From: Balanoglossus misakiensis
Taxonomy: Eukaryota; Hemichordata
Direction: 5' to 3'
DNA: 64,000 nt
NCBI GenBank assembly: GCA_040954595.2
Contig: CM082582.2
Span: forward strand, 11,718,001-11,782,000
Below are positions 17,601-30,224 of the stretch, piece by piece; positions within the stretch are counted from its first letter, which is position 1; the number at the start of each line of letters is the position of its first letter. Below the pieces are notes generated by a model that made no database searches, was not told the DNA's origin, and saw only the letters and a list, made by a program, of their open reading frames with translations. The position numbers were made by a program, and so were the translations under genes.

Positions 17601-20600
17601 CTTTAACTCTGCATTTCTTGCAATCTTCATGACACTTCAGTGGACACTGGTGACCCTTTTCACACTTCTCTTCGCATGGAGCTTGGCAATCATAGTAGCG
17701 AGGGTCCCGATGACATGGTACCATCTGTAAATGACCACATGAGGGCATTTCTTTCTCCACCTTCACACTGCATAAGCGACATCCCATATAACATTTCAGC
17801 GGGCAAGGATGACCTTCCTCACAGGACTCTGGGCACGGTTCTTGACAATTAAAACTTTCAGGCTTTTGAAAACATGGCACCATTTGCATATGCCCACAGT
17901 CTGGTATAATCTTCTCAATTTTTACCTCGCAGGGCTCACATCCTAAATAACATTGTAATGGGCATCTGTGTCCTCGTTCACACGAATATTCACATGGTTC
18001 AGGACAAGGGAACTTTTCGGGGTTTTCATAGCAGTACATTTGTTGGGTGTGACCACATCTTTCAATTGTTTTGGTCACTCTTACGAGGCACTTTTTGCAG
18101 TCTTTGTAACATACCAGCTTACAGGAATGTCCACCACTACACACTCGCACACATGGCTTCATACATTGGTATTCTTCATGGTTCGAGTCAAATGGGTGAC
18201 AGAAAAGTCTACAGACATGACCGCATTCGAGCCTTGTATCACATCGAAGAGTACATCCCCCTTCTGGCGAAGCTTTGAAATCTTCTGCCCGTGAACAGCT
18301 CAGAATTGTATCCGGGTGATTTCTGCAAAACACCTTCAGTGACTTTCCCATTTTTCCACCTGACTTCAAATCTGCTGTTATATTCTTCCACAGTTGGCTT
18401 TTCATGCCAAGTAGTTTGAAGTTCCCTATGCAGAAGAATCCCACCTTGGCCCTGCTCAGAGCTACACAGACACGATTCTCAATGCTCAGGAATCCTATCT
18501 TCCCATCTTGGTTGCTTCTAACAAGTGACAGCAGAATGATATCATTCTCTTCGCCTTGAAAATTGTCGACTGGAGAGATGCGAACACCTTCAAAGACAGA
18601 CCTTGGCATCATGTTTTTCAGCTGGATCACTTGAGCTGTATACATAGTAAGAATTGTAATTTGGTCAGGTCTGTAGCCTTGCTTCAGGAGGTACTGGCAC
18701 AAAGCAACAAGGAATGAAGCTTCATGTGCATTAGATCTGCTTCTGATATCATCCATGAATGTTTCCTGTTCTTCGTGGTTCACAAAGAAAATGTTGCTGC
18801 TTACTCCCATTACGTCATCATACTTCTCAACAGATGGGTGGTTGTGCAGCTCTTTGTAAATGTGTTTCATCAATTCGGCTATCTCAGGCCTCATTCTGTG
18901 TTGAATGTTAAGCGTGTCATACTGCAGGTTGTTTTCAATCATCCGCTCAAAGAGTGACATGCTCAGGTTGTAGTCCCTGGCCAATTTATACACTGTAGGG
19001 TTTGGGCGAAGCTGCTGGTGATCACCAATCAATATGAGGTGCTGACATTCGGATGTTAGCGTCGTTATGATGTGTGCCTCCAGGACCTCTGCAGCTTCCT
19101 CAACCACTATGATACGAGGGCGCAATTCGTGTAGAAGTGAGCCATATTTTGCAGCCCCTGTTGTTGTCATCCCGATGACCTTTGCCTCCCTAAGAACCTC
19201 CAAGTCTTCAGTCCCACGAGCTTCCTTTAGTCGCCGTGCATCTCTGTCATATTCTTCTATAGTTGTCAAAAGTGCTTCAGTGTTCCTTTTGTGCAACTCG
19301 TAGTGCCAGTGCCGATACAGCTTCCACCGATCTTGTAGATTTAGCGCCCATACGTCTGTTATGGCAGACGCTTCTTCCGTTGTCATGGAAGCTGTGTCTG
19401 CAAGTAGATCATGTAAGAGCTGCTCCTGAAACTTTATCTGTTCACTTGTGTTGGCCCTTCTAAGACGGTTGTCAGCTTTAACTCGCTTACTTTGCTCAGT
19501 ACGGACTTCTTGCAACAGATTGTTCAGGTGATCATACTGTTTGGTGTATACAATATGCTGAGCTCTTGTATCGGTTTCATCATCATCCAGCATTCTGGAC
19601 TTGTTGAGATAGTCTGCCTCCCCTTCAACCTCAATGGTATTTTCTGCCTGTTCAGGTGATTCATTTTCTAGAGCACTATTCTCGTTAGCGGCATCTTCAA
19701 ACAAGCCTGTCTTGTTTTCATGGCAAATTCTTGCCACATCTTCTCTATAGGTATTTTTGATTTGCCTTTCAGGTAACTTCAGCTCAGCGATTTTTGCAAC
19801 CAACCACTTGTTGACAGCTTCAAAAATATTTCGCCCAGTAACCATTTTGTTTTCGTTCAGACTCTTGGTATGGTCTTCAGTCATTGACTGTTCGATACGA
19901 TTGCCATCAGTTGATCTTGTTTCACCAAATCTCTTTGTAATATTATCCTCTTTGGATTTCAGATCGCCGCGGATGCCTCTGCTGTGCCGTCTATCTTCCA
20001 ATTTCCTCCGCAATCTGGAGAGCTGAAACTCCTCCAAGATTTCACTCTTACTTCTATTTCCAATTCGTACAATGCCAGAATGAAGAAATTTCAAGATTCC
20101 TTCCAGAAACTGGTCAAGAGCATGGTTTGTGTAGCAGACGACCAAAATGGGTGAACAATCACCATTACCATTATGATATCTTTCAGTCGGGTCACCACGA
20201 CACTTATCACACCAGATTTGATGATTGTGGAGCAGCATTTTCATAATCTTTAAACCAACATGTGTTTTTCCTGTGCCAGGAGGACCTTGGATGATTGCAA
20301 ACTCACTTGTAAGTGAAGTCTTGAGTGCTTTCAGCTGAGATTCATTGAGGTGCAATTGTTCAGCCGAGGGCCAATCATCTGCATCAAGGATATCTACTGG
20401 AAACCTTGCAATTTCCAGTCTTTGTAGATGTAGGGGTCTATACACTCTCCGATGAATTGGACGTTCTGGTGTCTCTTCCATCTTCCACTTTTCATTCAAG
20501 AGAGGCTCAAAATCATAACGTGGAGAGTGATCTTCTTGTGCATATAAGTAGCTTGGTTTATCAACAGTGTCTTCGCAGTACACAATGTGTTTTGTGAATG

Positions 20601-22116
20601 GTAGGCTGTCTTCCTCAAGTTCCTGCAACCCCGCAAGAACATACCTGTTTGCCACGAAGTAAGCTGTTGTCTCAACCATGATAAAATCATCCTCTGGCGC
20701 TACCTTAAGAGTGTCTTCGATGCAGGAGAACTTCAATGTCACTCTGAACATTTGGAGTTGATCGATGTCCCGGTTAGCAATCGTTGCAAACATCACTGTT
20801 TGGAAGTTATCCTTTGTGAGGCACACTAGGCCACCGTATATCAAGCGTTTTGTGTGCTTCCATTGAACATGTTTCAACTGCTTCCGGTCTAGGCTGACCT
20901 CGTGACATATGCCCTCATTTTCAACGCACTCTGGTTTGAGAATATGTACATTGTAATACACACGGACATCACTTAGTCGCTGTTGTTGTGACCGAGGCAA
21001 TCCCATGTTTCTGAGGATTTCTCCGATACCTTCCCTCAAAGGTGCCATGAAATCTTCTCTAAGAAGTCGAAACTGCACATCAAGATAGTCATCAACATCT
21101 TCAAACGAACCCTTTGGGAGGTTTGCTCTTATGAAGGGCTTCCTGTCTGTGACAACATCGCCAAATCTTGGGTAAACGGGAATGTCTCGAAAACTTTCAG
21201 AAGGCCTGTTTTTTGCCTTGGTCAGGAGCTGATTTTCACCCTTGTCCTGTTGTATTCTTCCTTCACGAACATCTTTCAAAAATCCATCCCTGTCTTCCTC
21301 CAAGGTACGGACATCCTTGACAATGTCTCCATCAATGTCTACCTGCGTTTCACTCAGCGTATTGATTATGTCTATTGCTAGACTTAGAATTGGTGACACC
21401 TCCAAAAATTTGCTGGGCATTTTCTGGAGAAGTGTCCTCAGTATGGTCACCACCTGTCGTAACTCTGTTTCACACCTGCTATCAAATCTACCAAGTGATA
21501 TAGACACCATCATTGAGCTTAGATGTTTTGGTACAAGACACGTGAAGAATTTGCACTCACTCACTGAAATAAGCAAGTGGATGACACTCTGCGGGGCAGT
21601 CGTACAAGAGATGGCTCGGCTTATGACGCGTAGAATGAGAAGAAAGTTATTAGCTGGAGCTCCTTTTTCCTCACCAATGAGATTTGTAAATCCATTCACA
21701 TCCTTAGAGAGTTCCATCACAATCTCCCTTGGGTCAGACTCGTACAACCGGCTCAGTTCTTTGAAGTCTAGTTTTTTCTGCCCCCTTCTTGGATTGCGAT
21801 GTTGCTGCGGATTGTGTGTTCTGCTATTACCTCTATACTGCATCCCCCTGGTTCTATTGGCATTCTTCTCTGGGGCTGTGTCCTGGGTCTTTGTTGCATT
21901 TGTATGGTCTGTTGCACACAACGCTCTGTGTGAGTTTACAGTTGGAGCACTGAGGAGAACTGGAGCGTACGTCACGTACTGCACATGCGCTGATGCCCCG
22001 TATAAGCCACGCCCTGAGTGAGCAAAGTGAGCAGCATTTGCATATCTGGGATGTTGCTGAAACGGTTGCTGGGTGTTATGCCTTCCGCGCCCTCTTTGTC
22101 TACCACGTTCCGCCAT
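14218..22116 (-). CDS. ZNFX1: NFX1-type zinc finger-containing protein 1 (ZNFX1), SF1 helicase with expanded zinc-finger array and RGG tail
   Basis: ZNFX1 proteins are UPF1-like SF1 helicases acting in RNA-based antiviral sensing (vertebrates) and small-RNA inheritance (nematode ZNFX-1). Exons 15349-22116, 15140-15220, 14830-14892 and 14218-14631 join in phase with GT-AG borders to 2441 residues, against about 1918 in human. An Arg/Gly-rich N-terminus precedes an unstructured and helical region. Motif I GPPGTGKTHVG lies near residue 609, motif II VVEEAAEVLEAH near 1002, motif III LILIGDHQQLRP, motif V DNFQGEENDIILLSLVRSN and motif VI VALSRAKVGFFCIGN. The EE form of motif II is, as I recall, usual for ZNFX1. 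Residues about 1265-1905 form a long Cys/His-rich NFX1 finger array. A divergent RZ-type finger (WYSCSNGH...CDQC) lies near 2195. The final exon is a GR/RGG-rich RNA-binding-like tail. The first exon alone would run on 11 codons to a stop at 15313, but a consensus GTAAGT donor lies before that. Start: ATG at 22116. Confidence 0.95.
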
Positions 22117-22650
22117 ATTTTATAGTGACCTTGAGAAAATGACCTCTCAAATTAGTACGCAAATTTGATCTTCTCTAAGATGTCCTCTTCTTCTAATTAT
22201 CAATGTCTTAGTCCCCGCTGGTCATCAATAGGATTCTTGCACAGGGGCTTGGAAGCGGAACATGATAACATAACACAAGACTCTCTGAAGAAATTCAAAC
22301 AGAATGGTTTAAACATGAAGACATTATTGAAATAAACACAATGCATACACAACGCGAGGACAGATAAAAGTACATGTTACAACGTAAGTGTCCATACATG
22401 GTAATAGTTCAGACATGTTAATAATAGCTTATGAACCTTGTAAGATTAGCAATGAAAATGCATCAGTTAAGGGTTACAGGGATATGTAATTAAGAATTTC
22501 AAGGAATCGCGAAGCGCAATACTTTGTATCCGTCTCAGGTAATATCTAATTCTGCAGAAATCGTGAGCTTGGCACAAAACTCGTCTGGGAGATATCGCGG
22601 ATTAGGTTTCCAAAGGTCGTTAATATGCCTTTGTTCCGTTTACATACAGG

Positions 22651-22752
22651 GCCAAAACGAAAGAAGAAATTCTCTGCATTCCTCACGCCCCAGATTTAAT
22701 ACGCGTTTGCTCCTATCACATGCATAGCCAAAACGAAAGAAGAAATTCGCTG
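22651..22752. promoter_or_regulatory. Duplicated GAAA-rich (IRF/ISRE-like) motif upstream of ZNFX1
   Basis: GCCAAAACGAAAGAAGAAA begins at 22651 and again at 22727. The match continues for about 25 bases with one difference, and a weaker similarity extends upstream, so this looks like a roughly 76-bp duplication. The AANNGAAA core and the GAAA pair resemble interferon-regulatory-factor sites. The copies lie about 535-635 bp upstream of the ZNFX1 start codon. Function is inferred only. Confidence 0.45.
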
Positions 22753-23640
22753 TTTCCTGTACACCAAAGGCGGCGATTTTTTCAGAATAAAGAGTTAATT
22801 TGAAAATAAACACTATGTGATAAATGCATACACAAATTTATATATAATTATTGAAAGTTCTGAGCTCTCAAAGATACGTATTTAAACGCGATGCATGCCG
22901 GTAGATTTTAAAATATTTTTCCGAGTTATTCACTTCCTCATATCATACAGCCTCTGTTATTGGCAAAATATACCCATGCCTATAGAAACCAACCGCACGA
23001 CCAACATGGCCTACACACGAAAGTTGCCAAATCGCAGCCTGCATAGAATTGAACTGGTAAAGTATTAAACTTGCCTCTTATTCCTGACGTGCAAACTGCG
23101 GCCGGTAATTTAGTCACAGTCGGCCATAGCCTGGGTGTAGCTCCAACGCACCTGCCAACGCTGCCGTCTCTCTGCGAGTAGGTTGACGTTCTGAAGCGAC
23201 GCTCGTTTGAACACGCCACACAAGTGATGTGCACTGCGACGGACAACACCACGTCAACACAGCGCACCAAGGAGGTGTATGTACCGTCTGACGCCCGGTC
23301 CCCAAGCAAGTGATGTATTTCAATTGCGTGGTTGCTATTTATGAGGAAATGGTCGGCAGAGCTGAGGCCCTTTCCACGAACTCATTAAATATGCAGACAG
23401 TCACCTTTGTCCTCTTGCAGTAAAGGTGAACCGAGTTACGTTGAAATGCTTTTCAATTACGAACTGAGAAATTGGGAAGGCTACTATTTTCCTTTTGCGT
23501 GAATGTTGTTCTTTGCCAATGTGAAAATTGAAAACAAAGGATTAATCGGTCTAGGTTTTTCTGCATTGCTTTCATATTAAGCAACCGATGAATTCTAGCT
23601 ATCAGTGTGAATCATCACAACTAGGTTAATGACCCAACAG

Positions 23641-23931
23641 CATTTTCACTCTAACTTCGGAGAATCTGCTCCCATTGTTTCTATGGAGCCCCAAAGCCAA
23701 TTGATTTATATATGGCTAAAATGCTTTGTCTGTCGTTTTATTACACAAATGAGATAGAGGAACGTAACATAGTAAAAGTAAGTGGCCTAGTAAAATTTGG
23801 TTTCATGTTTTCGGATAATTATGTACGAAACGCACAATCCCCATTGTCATCTTAAAGCGAAATCAAATACGGAGAAGAGCCGACATTTTCATTTTTGCTT
23901 CGGAGAATTCTACCCATTGTTTGTATTGGAG
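23641..23931 (+). repeat. Pair of diverged direct repeats (about 48 bp each)
   Basis: The segment at 23641-23688, containing CTTCGGAGAATCTGCTCC and then CCCATTGTTTCTATGGAG, recurs in diverged form at about 23884-23931. This may be an old duplication or fragments of a dispersed repeat. Confidence 0.6.
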
Positions 23932-24068
23932 TGACCAAGCAATCCGTCTGCCTGGTTACCTTTCTATACACAGGGAGTTGATTGATAATTTATGATCCCG
24001 CAGGGTTTCATAGAGCTCGGGGAATGGTCTGTTTCTCTTAGTGTTTACCACTCTATTTTTCTGAGTGC

Positions 24069-24074
24069 TTTATT
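24069..24074 (-). terminator. Candidate polyadenylation signal for the SLC7 gene
   Basis: AATAAA on the minus strand about 370 bases beyond the SLC7 stop codon at 24446. Assignment is by position only. Confidence 0.35.
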
Positions 24075-24445
24075 ACATGTACTATGTACACTTCAAGACC
24101 AGTGAGGTACTGAATAAAATTAATTAAAATCAATTAAATGACGATTAAATTGATATAAATCGATAGTAAAAACTGGACTCAGCTATTAGTGTTCTCTTCT
24201 TACTGCTTGTAGTCCGTGATACATACTTGTAGTAACATTTGGCAGAACCTTGTGAAGGAACCTATGAACGAATAGACGACAATATCAGTTAGATAATGAG
24301 CAGTTGCTGTATGATCATAAACACAATGGTATATAAGAGTGTATTGCCGTCATTGAACGTGAGCTTGAACCGCACGCCAGACTCTCTACATCTGCAATGA
24401 CATGATTACGACTTGTCTAATTCATCACAGCTAGTAATACATGTA

Positions 24446-27424
24446 TCAGGTTTGTCTCACAGAGACCGAGCATCCGACGATATGAATTTCATTCTTTTTA
24501 CCTATTTGCCGCATCATCGGTTTTGGTTTATTCCTCTTGAAGAAAACGCCGGCGAAATAAACCGGTAGTCCAGAAAGCGTCACCAGAAGTCCAACCAGTG
24601 AAACCATCGGATTTGCATAGAAAGGTACAACCACAAGGAACAGCGCAAGTAAAGCAAACAGTATCGGGATTGGTAAAGGCAGCTGGAAAGGAAATATCAA
24701 ATTAAAGCGTTCCATTATATTGGTTGCCACATTTAACATTTTAAGAAGAATTAGTTATACTATGATACTCATCATAACATAATTTGAATGCGACAACACA
24801 CCTTGACTGGTCTTTCGAGTTCAGGCCTTCTGAAACGCAGCCATAGTAGTCCACTGACGGAAGTTAGTATTCCCAACCATTCGATGAAACTGAAGTAACT
24901 TATAAGGGTATTGATGTCACTAACTTGAATCATTATCAGACTCAAAGTACCCTGGGAAATAAACAAAGAGACAAATAAGGGGGGTGGATAAACGAAATGT
25001 CATTGTCATGGTAATTTTCCATCACGTATATGACTGTTAAACTTGATGCCATTTTAAAAGTGGTTTCCTTCAATTTAAATTGATTTTGCTTACATTCACC
25101 AGCAAAGCCGGAATTGGTGTACATTTGTTGACGTGGATCATTGCCATCACGTCAGGAAGATGGCCTTCTCTTGCGGCAGAAAAATAAACCCTGTGGTAAT
25201 TAAAGGTAAGAAAAAAGATGGTTCAAATTATCATTGAAGCGAGTACACTAATCGTTTAGAGACCTTGTCATGAATTAGACGTGCAGCCACCTTACGTTTA
25301 TCTCATCACATCAGTCAGCTCGAGGAATCGTTTTATGTTTTAAGGGAATTACCATTTTAAGATGCCTGCCTACCTTCCAGCGGTGAAGACGGATGCGTTT
25401 GTTGCACCAAGTGTCGACAAAGCCACGAAGACTGGCATTATCCATGCCATGACACCAAGCGTTTTATCTGCGAATGTCTGCAGGAAAAACGTAAAAAGAA
25501 CGGGTGCACTGTTCAAGAATTTGGTCAAGCAAGTTAAACATTTATTCAAACCATATTATGGTGGTGACTTTAGTCCAATACTATGGAAGATAAGGAAGAT
25601 AGAAAGTCTTCTCTGAATAATTAAACGATCATAAACTTACCACAGCCACTGCGTCACTTTGAAGAAGCTCTTGAGGACTGAGCACCGCAAAATATGATGA
25701 AATCACCAAAAGGTAGATACCGGTTATTAAAGTGACAGCTGTGATTAAAGCAATCGGCAAAGTTCTGTAAGAAAAAGAAGAAACAATTTACAGAACATTT
25801 GGATTGGACGTAATGTTTGTACACACGAAATTACGCACATGCCCTTATGACGATCGTAAATTCTTGGTATCGGTAAACATTACAGCAAGCTGCAATGGAC
25901 CAGAATATCAGTCCACATATAAGGTTTGTCGGTGTGTGAAGCATATGGTCGGCAAAGACAAGAACTTTGGGTGCGGAATCTTTACTCTATGGTGGTATTC
26001 TACGATAAAGAACCCATCTTACCTTTTGACGTTCTTTATTTCTTCTGTCACGCCGTTTAAATTATTCCTACAGAGAAAATGCGGACAGTGTCAAAGTCAA
26101 GTTCATTATAGAGAAACACTCAGGGTATATCTGTAAGAGATGGTTAGGTGAATTAACATAACTGTCATAATACATGTTGTACATTGTGAAGTATGACTGT
26201 TCATGTACATGTACCGCACATGTACATTGATTGTCAAATATTTGAACTCTATATGTGGTGTGAAAACAAGGGCGATTGTGTTTGGGAAAAAAAAGGGGGG
26301 GGGGTAATATACTCACCATCCTGAATAAGCCCACAAGCCCGAGTACATAGCCAGAGATATATCACCAATGGAGTTCGTACTGTTGTCGAAAGCATTCTGA
26401 AAACTTTCAGTGTGTCCTAATATGCAAAACGGGGGTGAATAAGTTAGCAGATTTAACGAATCAATGGCTCAGTGGTTTTGGCTGTAATCCAGAGAGGTCA
26501 ACACACATAAGAAATCCGAACAAACTCATCAGAGGAGACTTACCTGAGCAGAGGTAATATATTCCAGTACCAATTATGATTGCAGTTGCGATCAGTTTCG
26601 AATAGGAAAGAATATCAGTAAACCGGGCACTCCATTTTGCATTCAAGCAATTCAGGAAGGTGAGAAATACTGCAACAGATAGATAAAGATGAATGAATGA
26701 TGAGCAGAAGCAATGAAGCTGACGATTATGAACGCTGCAACTACATAGGGTGTGCTGTGGTTATAACTTTCGGTCGACAAGTCGCTTTATAAAATTGTGT
26801 GTTCCTATAGTGGAGAAAGGTCGGGGGGTCAGAAGGACGAAGTCGGTCAGTGGAGTGAGATGGACTCTGGTCGACCTTGTCAGTCGACCAGTCCAGTTTA
26901 ATGTCAATAAAGTTTTGAAGTTCAGTCTGCACCCTTACTAAACCCCCGTTAAACTTTCACGCCCAAAACTCACTTATTCCCACTACAGCGATGAGGCGTT
27001 TGGTGAGCTCAGGACTATAATTGCACTCCGAAACTACCGGGTAAACAATATAGTCGGCACACGCTAACATGATGATTGCTTGGCTCGTCGGCTTCTGGAT
27101 GACCATCACAATCCACAAATATAGAAACGACGGTATTGGTCCAAATGCCTCATTAATATAGATGTAGTCACCCCCGAATTTTCTAATGGAAGTTCCCAGC
27201 TCCATCATACACAGTGCTCCCAGCATGGAAAGTATTCCGCAGACGAGCCAGATTATCAACGACAATCCGACAGAACCAGAGTACAACAGCACTCCCTTCG
27301 GCGAGATAAATATACCAGATCCAATTATCGTGCCAATGATGAGAAGAGTACCGTCGACGACAGTCAGTTGCCGTTTAATGTGAAATCCTTCGCCGGGTTT
27401 ATCGTGCTTAACTTTCGATGCCAT
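24446..27424 (-). CDS. SLC7 family light-chain amino-acid transporter (xCT / b0,+AT-like), 9 exons
   Basis: Twelve-TM APC-superfamily exchanger subunit that in other animals pairs with an SLC3 heavy chain at the plasma membrane to exchange amino acids. Minus-strand exons are 26974-27424, 26544-26669, 26317-26416, 26023-26067, 25641-25764, 25374-25477, 25094-25190, 24802-24951 and 24446-24682. They join in phase to 477 residues. The unwound TM1 motif [14 protein letters not shown] starts near residue 31. ELGTSI and [13 protein letters not shown] follow. Cys134, in the loop before TM4 ([10 protein letters not shown]), matches the position of the cysteine that links light to heavy chains. The 45-bp exon supplies [11 protein letters not shown], and AAREGHLP marks TM8-9. 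A possible donor (AATAG-GTAAAA) at 24502 would drop the last residues into an unseen exon. SLC7A11-, SLC7A9- or LAT-type substrate specificity cannot be decided by eye. Confidence 0.92.
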
Positions 27425-28202
27425 GGTCTTATAGGTGTCGTTCAGAATGTAGGGGAGTTGTTCGCTGTGTCGCGACTTTAGTCTGCACTAGGGGAGTGTA
27501 GTTAAAACAACGCAACCAGAAAGCGATCAACAATTTTTCTGTTGATAATCAGAGGCTTGAGATAAGAGAACAATGACACAACTCGCGCTTTTATGACGGG
27601 TGCAATTTACGCCCATGCTGTTGTAAAACGTTTATCAGTTGTAATTTTGAGACGTGGCCAAGTATGTGCGAGTAGTATGCAATGGTTACTGTGCGAAGAA
27701 ACATAATTCAATACCTGAATTGGCCGCTTGTCGATCCGACGTTTGACAAGAGCAAGTCACAACCCTTGCAGCAAAAATATCCCAAGGCCCGGAGTCAATT
27801 GCCAAGAGTGTTCAGAACGGCAAAGGGACGAGAGCATGCACAGACACAGGACACCAGGAAGGCTGATATTCTGACTGACCAGATTGAATTAAATTCAATC
27901 CTGTATATAGTAACACACAGGTGTAGTACCATTACCAGGTGTAATGGTATGACTATGTAAATATATTAGCATATGCATACAGTGTACAATACAAATGAGT
28001 TCCATGACTGTTATAAATTTATACAGGTCACTACGCCTTACCCATTTAGGTGATAAATCATTGATATGATTTATTTCCACGGTGTGGTGTTTGAATTGTT
28101 CTGTAAGTGGTGAACACCCGTCTAGAATGATGTCAGATTTCGATTTCTTTAAGTAAACACCGATTTTAATACAATCACACGAATTCGCTCAATCAAGATA
28201 AG

Positions 28203-28210
28203 GTATAAAA
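28203..28210 (+). promoter_or_regulatory. TATA box candidate
   Basis: GGTATAAAAGAGG with AT-rich upstream and GC-richer downstream context, 2 kb upstream of the SLC5 start codon on the same strand. It may serve the SLC5 transcript or an unannotated RNA. Confidence 0.35.
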
Positions 28211-28557
28211 GAGGACGGGAGTTTGAACACTTCTAATAGACTATAACCTGTGTTATTATCGTAGGCCGAATACGAATGTTGCAGCAAAGACATTCTGATC
28301 ATATTTAAAAATCACCTCAATTAAAATTAACATTTAATCAATCAAGCAAATAAGTATAACGCAAACAGGAAATCTGGTTGCGGGCAAATGTCATATAGAT
28401 CAAAGAGTAACGTAAATGAATATTCAAATTGTTGGCGGACAGAAATTACAGGGGGACAGACAAAATGCTGATGCATGAAAAATATTGACCCTCTTTGCGC
28501 AAAAAAGGCGACACTCCACCCAAATCAATGACAAAAAAGCTTGCACGGAAATCGCGA

Positions 28558-28570
28558 CCCCCCCCCCCCC
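28558..28570 (+). repeat. Poly-C tract
   Basis: Run of about 13 C in the SLC7-SLC5 intergenic region. Confidence 0.9.
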
Positions 28571-29580
28571 GCCCATATAAAAACAACACACAGGCGGCGC
28601 TTCCCCGCAAATTCTGTCCTGTCCTATTATTGCCCTTTTTATAACACTACTCCCTAAAATAAACCCGCGTTCGATGTGGCAAACAAAATGACGCACGGAG
28701 TTTGTATGGCTGTACATGTACAAAGGTGCCCGTAGTTTAGTGTGCACCCAACATATTCTATTCACATTCAAATACGCATTTTTCTGGTACATATGTGCCG
28801 TGGCAATCGAGGTGAGTATGACCATGTGATACAGGTGTACATGTATCTAATTTGTATAATGAGCTGAGGCGGAGCGAGTAATATTGTTTTAGTTTTATAT
28901 ATTTTATCCTCTCTCAATCCTCCCCAGTGAACTTCGTCTCGTTTTGTACAATTCACCGCTCATACCGTCAAAGTTATCTACAGTGACACTTCTGTTTTCT
29001 GGAAGAAATATGAGGAATAATAATGTGTTTTCACGATACATTTAAAGCTGGTAAAATGACCTATATTCACAGGTAAACGACACCTTTAATTCATGTGAAT
29101 TGCAAATTGGTTTCGGGTTATTTTAGGCCGCAAACTAACAAGGATTGTGTGACGCATGTAAAAGCTGCCTCTGTGGAATGTTTACTTTTAATTTTTCAAA
29201 TTTAGGATGGCGGGTTAAAGAATTAAAAAAAACATTGTTTGGTCATGACAATCTTTGGTTTGTTTCCATAGTAATGTTTAAAACTAGGAGGTAAAGAGTA
29301 GCTCTTTAAAATATTGTAGAAGTGATTCATTTCGTAATAGTTGAACTGATTATATTATGGGTTTGTTTACTGAGCATTGATAGTTTTGCGCTTTATCTTG
29401 ACAACAAACGCACAAGTAAATACTTGGTCCACTCACACGCATTGTTTGCATGCCGAAAAATGCGATTGTGCGTCCAAACAATCATATCGTGACGCCTCAG
29501 AGGTAGGTTGTGCAACGGAAGTGTTAGATTGGCGGCAATTCTGTAAGCTCACGATGTTGGTGTCGCTTGGGCAAAAGTAG

Positions 29581-29602
29581 TTGGAGCCAGTGGTATCGAA
29601 CG
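29581..29602 (+). other. 3' end of a candidate non-coding first exon of the SLC5 gene
   Basis: The sequence TCGAACG followed by GTAAGTGA gives a strong donor at 29603. It is the best-placed partner for the acceptor at 30181-30187 just upstream of the SLC5 start codon. The exon start is undefined, and the pairing is inference. Confidence 0.3.
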
Positions 29603-30082
29603 GTAAGTGAAATATGAGTGAAAGCCAGGAGAGTGTGTTGTGTTAGTGATCACCAGTCACGAAAGGGCGATTGAAATAATGCAAACGTGGCCTGTCGGAC
29701 CTAAACGTCTTGGTTTACTAATCAGAGTAAGTGTTGATCAACAGGTGTCTAGCTATATTCGAGCCGCACACACTGCCCACATCCAGGTTACATCACTGAC
29801 GTTTTTTTTTATCGATCTCACATCAATTACAAATTTGAGTCTCAGGCGCATTATTCCTCAGCTCGCTGGAAGGGAGCAAAGCTGGGGTATAGGTTAAGTG
29901 CGCTTACCAAGTGGGCGTTCGTTTGAATGAAAAAATATTCAAACTGTTTGAAATACATATCGATGCGACCTGTAATCTTAAAATTACTGTGCCTCTCACA
30001 TTGTGTGAACTTTGAACTCTGTCACGTCCTGACTACATGTTGTGAAGACAACCACACATCGTTACGTACCAGTGTTAGTCTG

Positions 30083-30095
30083 CCCCCCCCCCCCC
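30083..30095 (+). repeat. Poly-C tract
   Basis: Run of about 13 C about 90 bases before the probable 3' splice site of the SLC5 first coding exon. Confidence 0.9.
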
Positions 30096-30224
30096 ATAAA
30101 TGTGGTTACGAAATGTCTGTACGGTGTATATGACGGTTAGAAGTTTTCTCCCCAAATTCGTGATTCGTTTGGTCTTTGACTCCACAGGAAAGTACAGCAC
30201 GTTTGAAAATACTAACGAGAAACA

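Larger units (their letters stand above)
22117..24445. other. Intergenic region upstream of ZNFX1 and downstream of SLC7
   Basis: 2.3 kb holding the presumed ZNFX1 promoter and 5' UTR and the SLC7 3' UTR. A pyrimidine-rich stretch ending in AG sits just before the ZNFX1 start (minus strand TTTTCTCAAG at about 22125-22135), so a separate 5' UTR exon is possible. It also holds a duplicated GAAA-rich motif (22651-22752) and a diverged direct repeat (23641 and 23884). No protein-coding gene was seen. Confidence 0.7.
27425..30224. other. Divergent intergenic region between SLC7 and SLC5 genes
   Basis: 2.8 kb between the two start codons, expected to hold both promoters. There is a good TATA box on the plus strand at 28203-28210, a candidate SLC5 5' UTR exon ending at a GTAAGT donor (29603), and C-runs at 28558-28570 and 30083-30095. 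No coding gene was recognised. Confidence 0.7.

Noticed and set aside
21242-22021. 259-codon plus-strand frame inside the ZNFX1 exon
   Set aside because: Antisense shadow of the ZNFX1 N-terminal coding sequence. It has no domain of its own.
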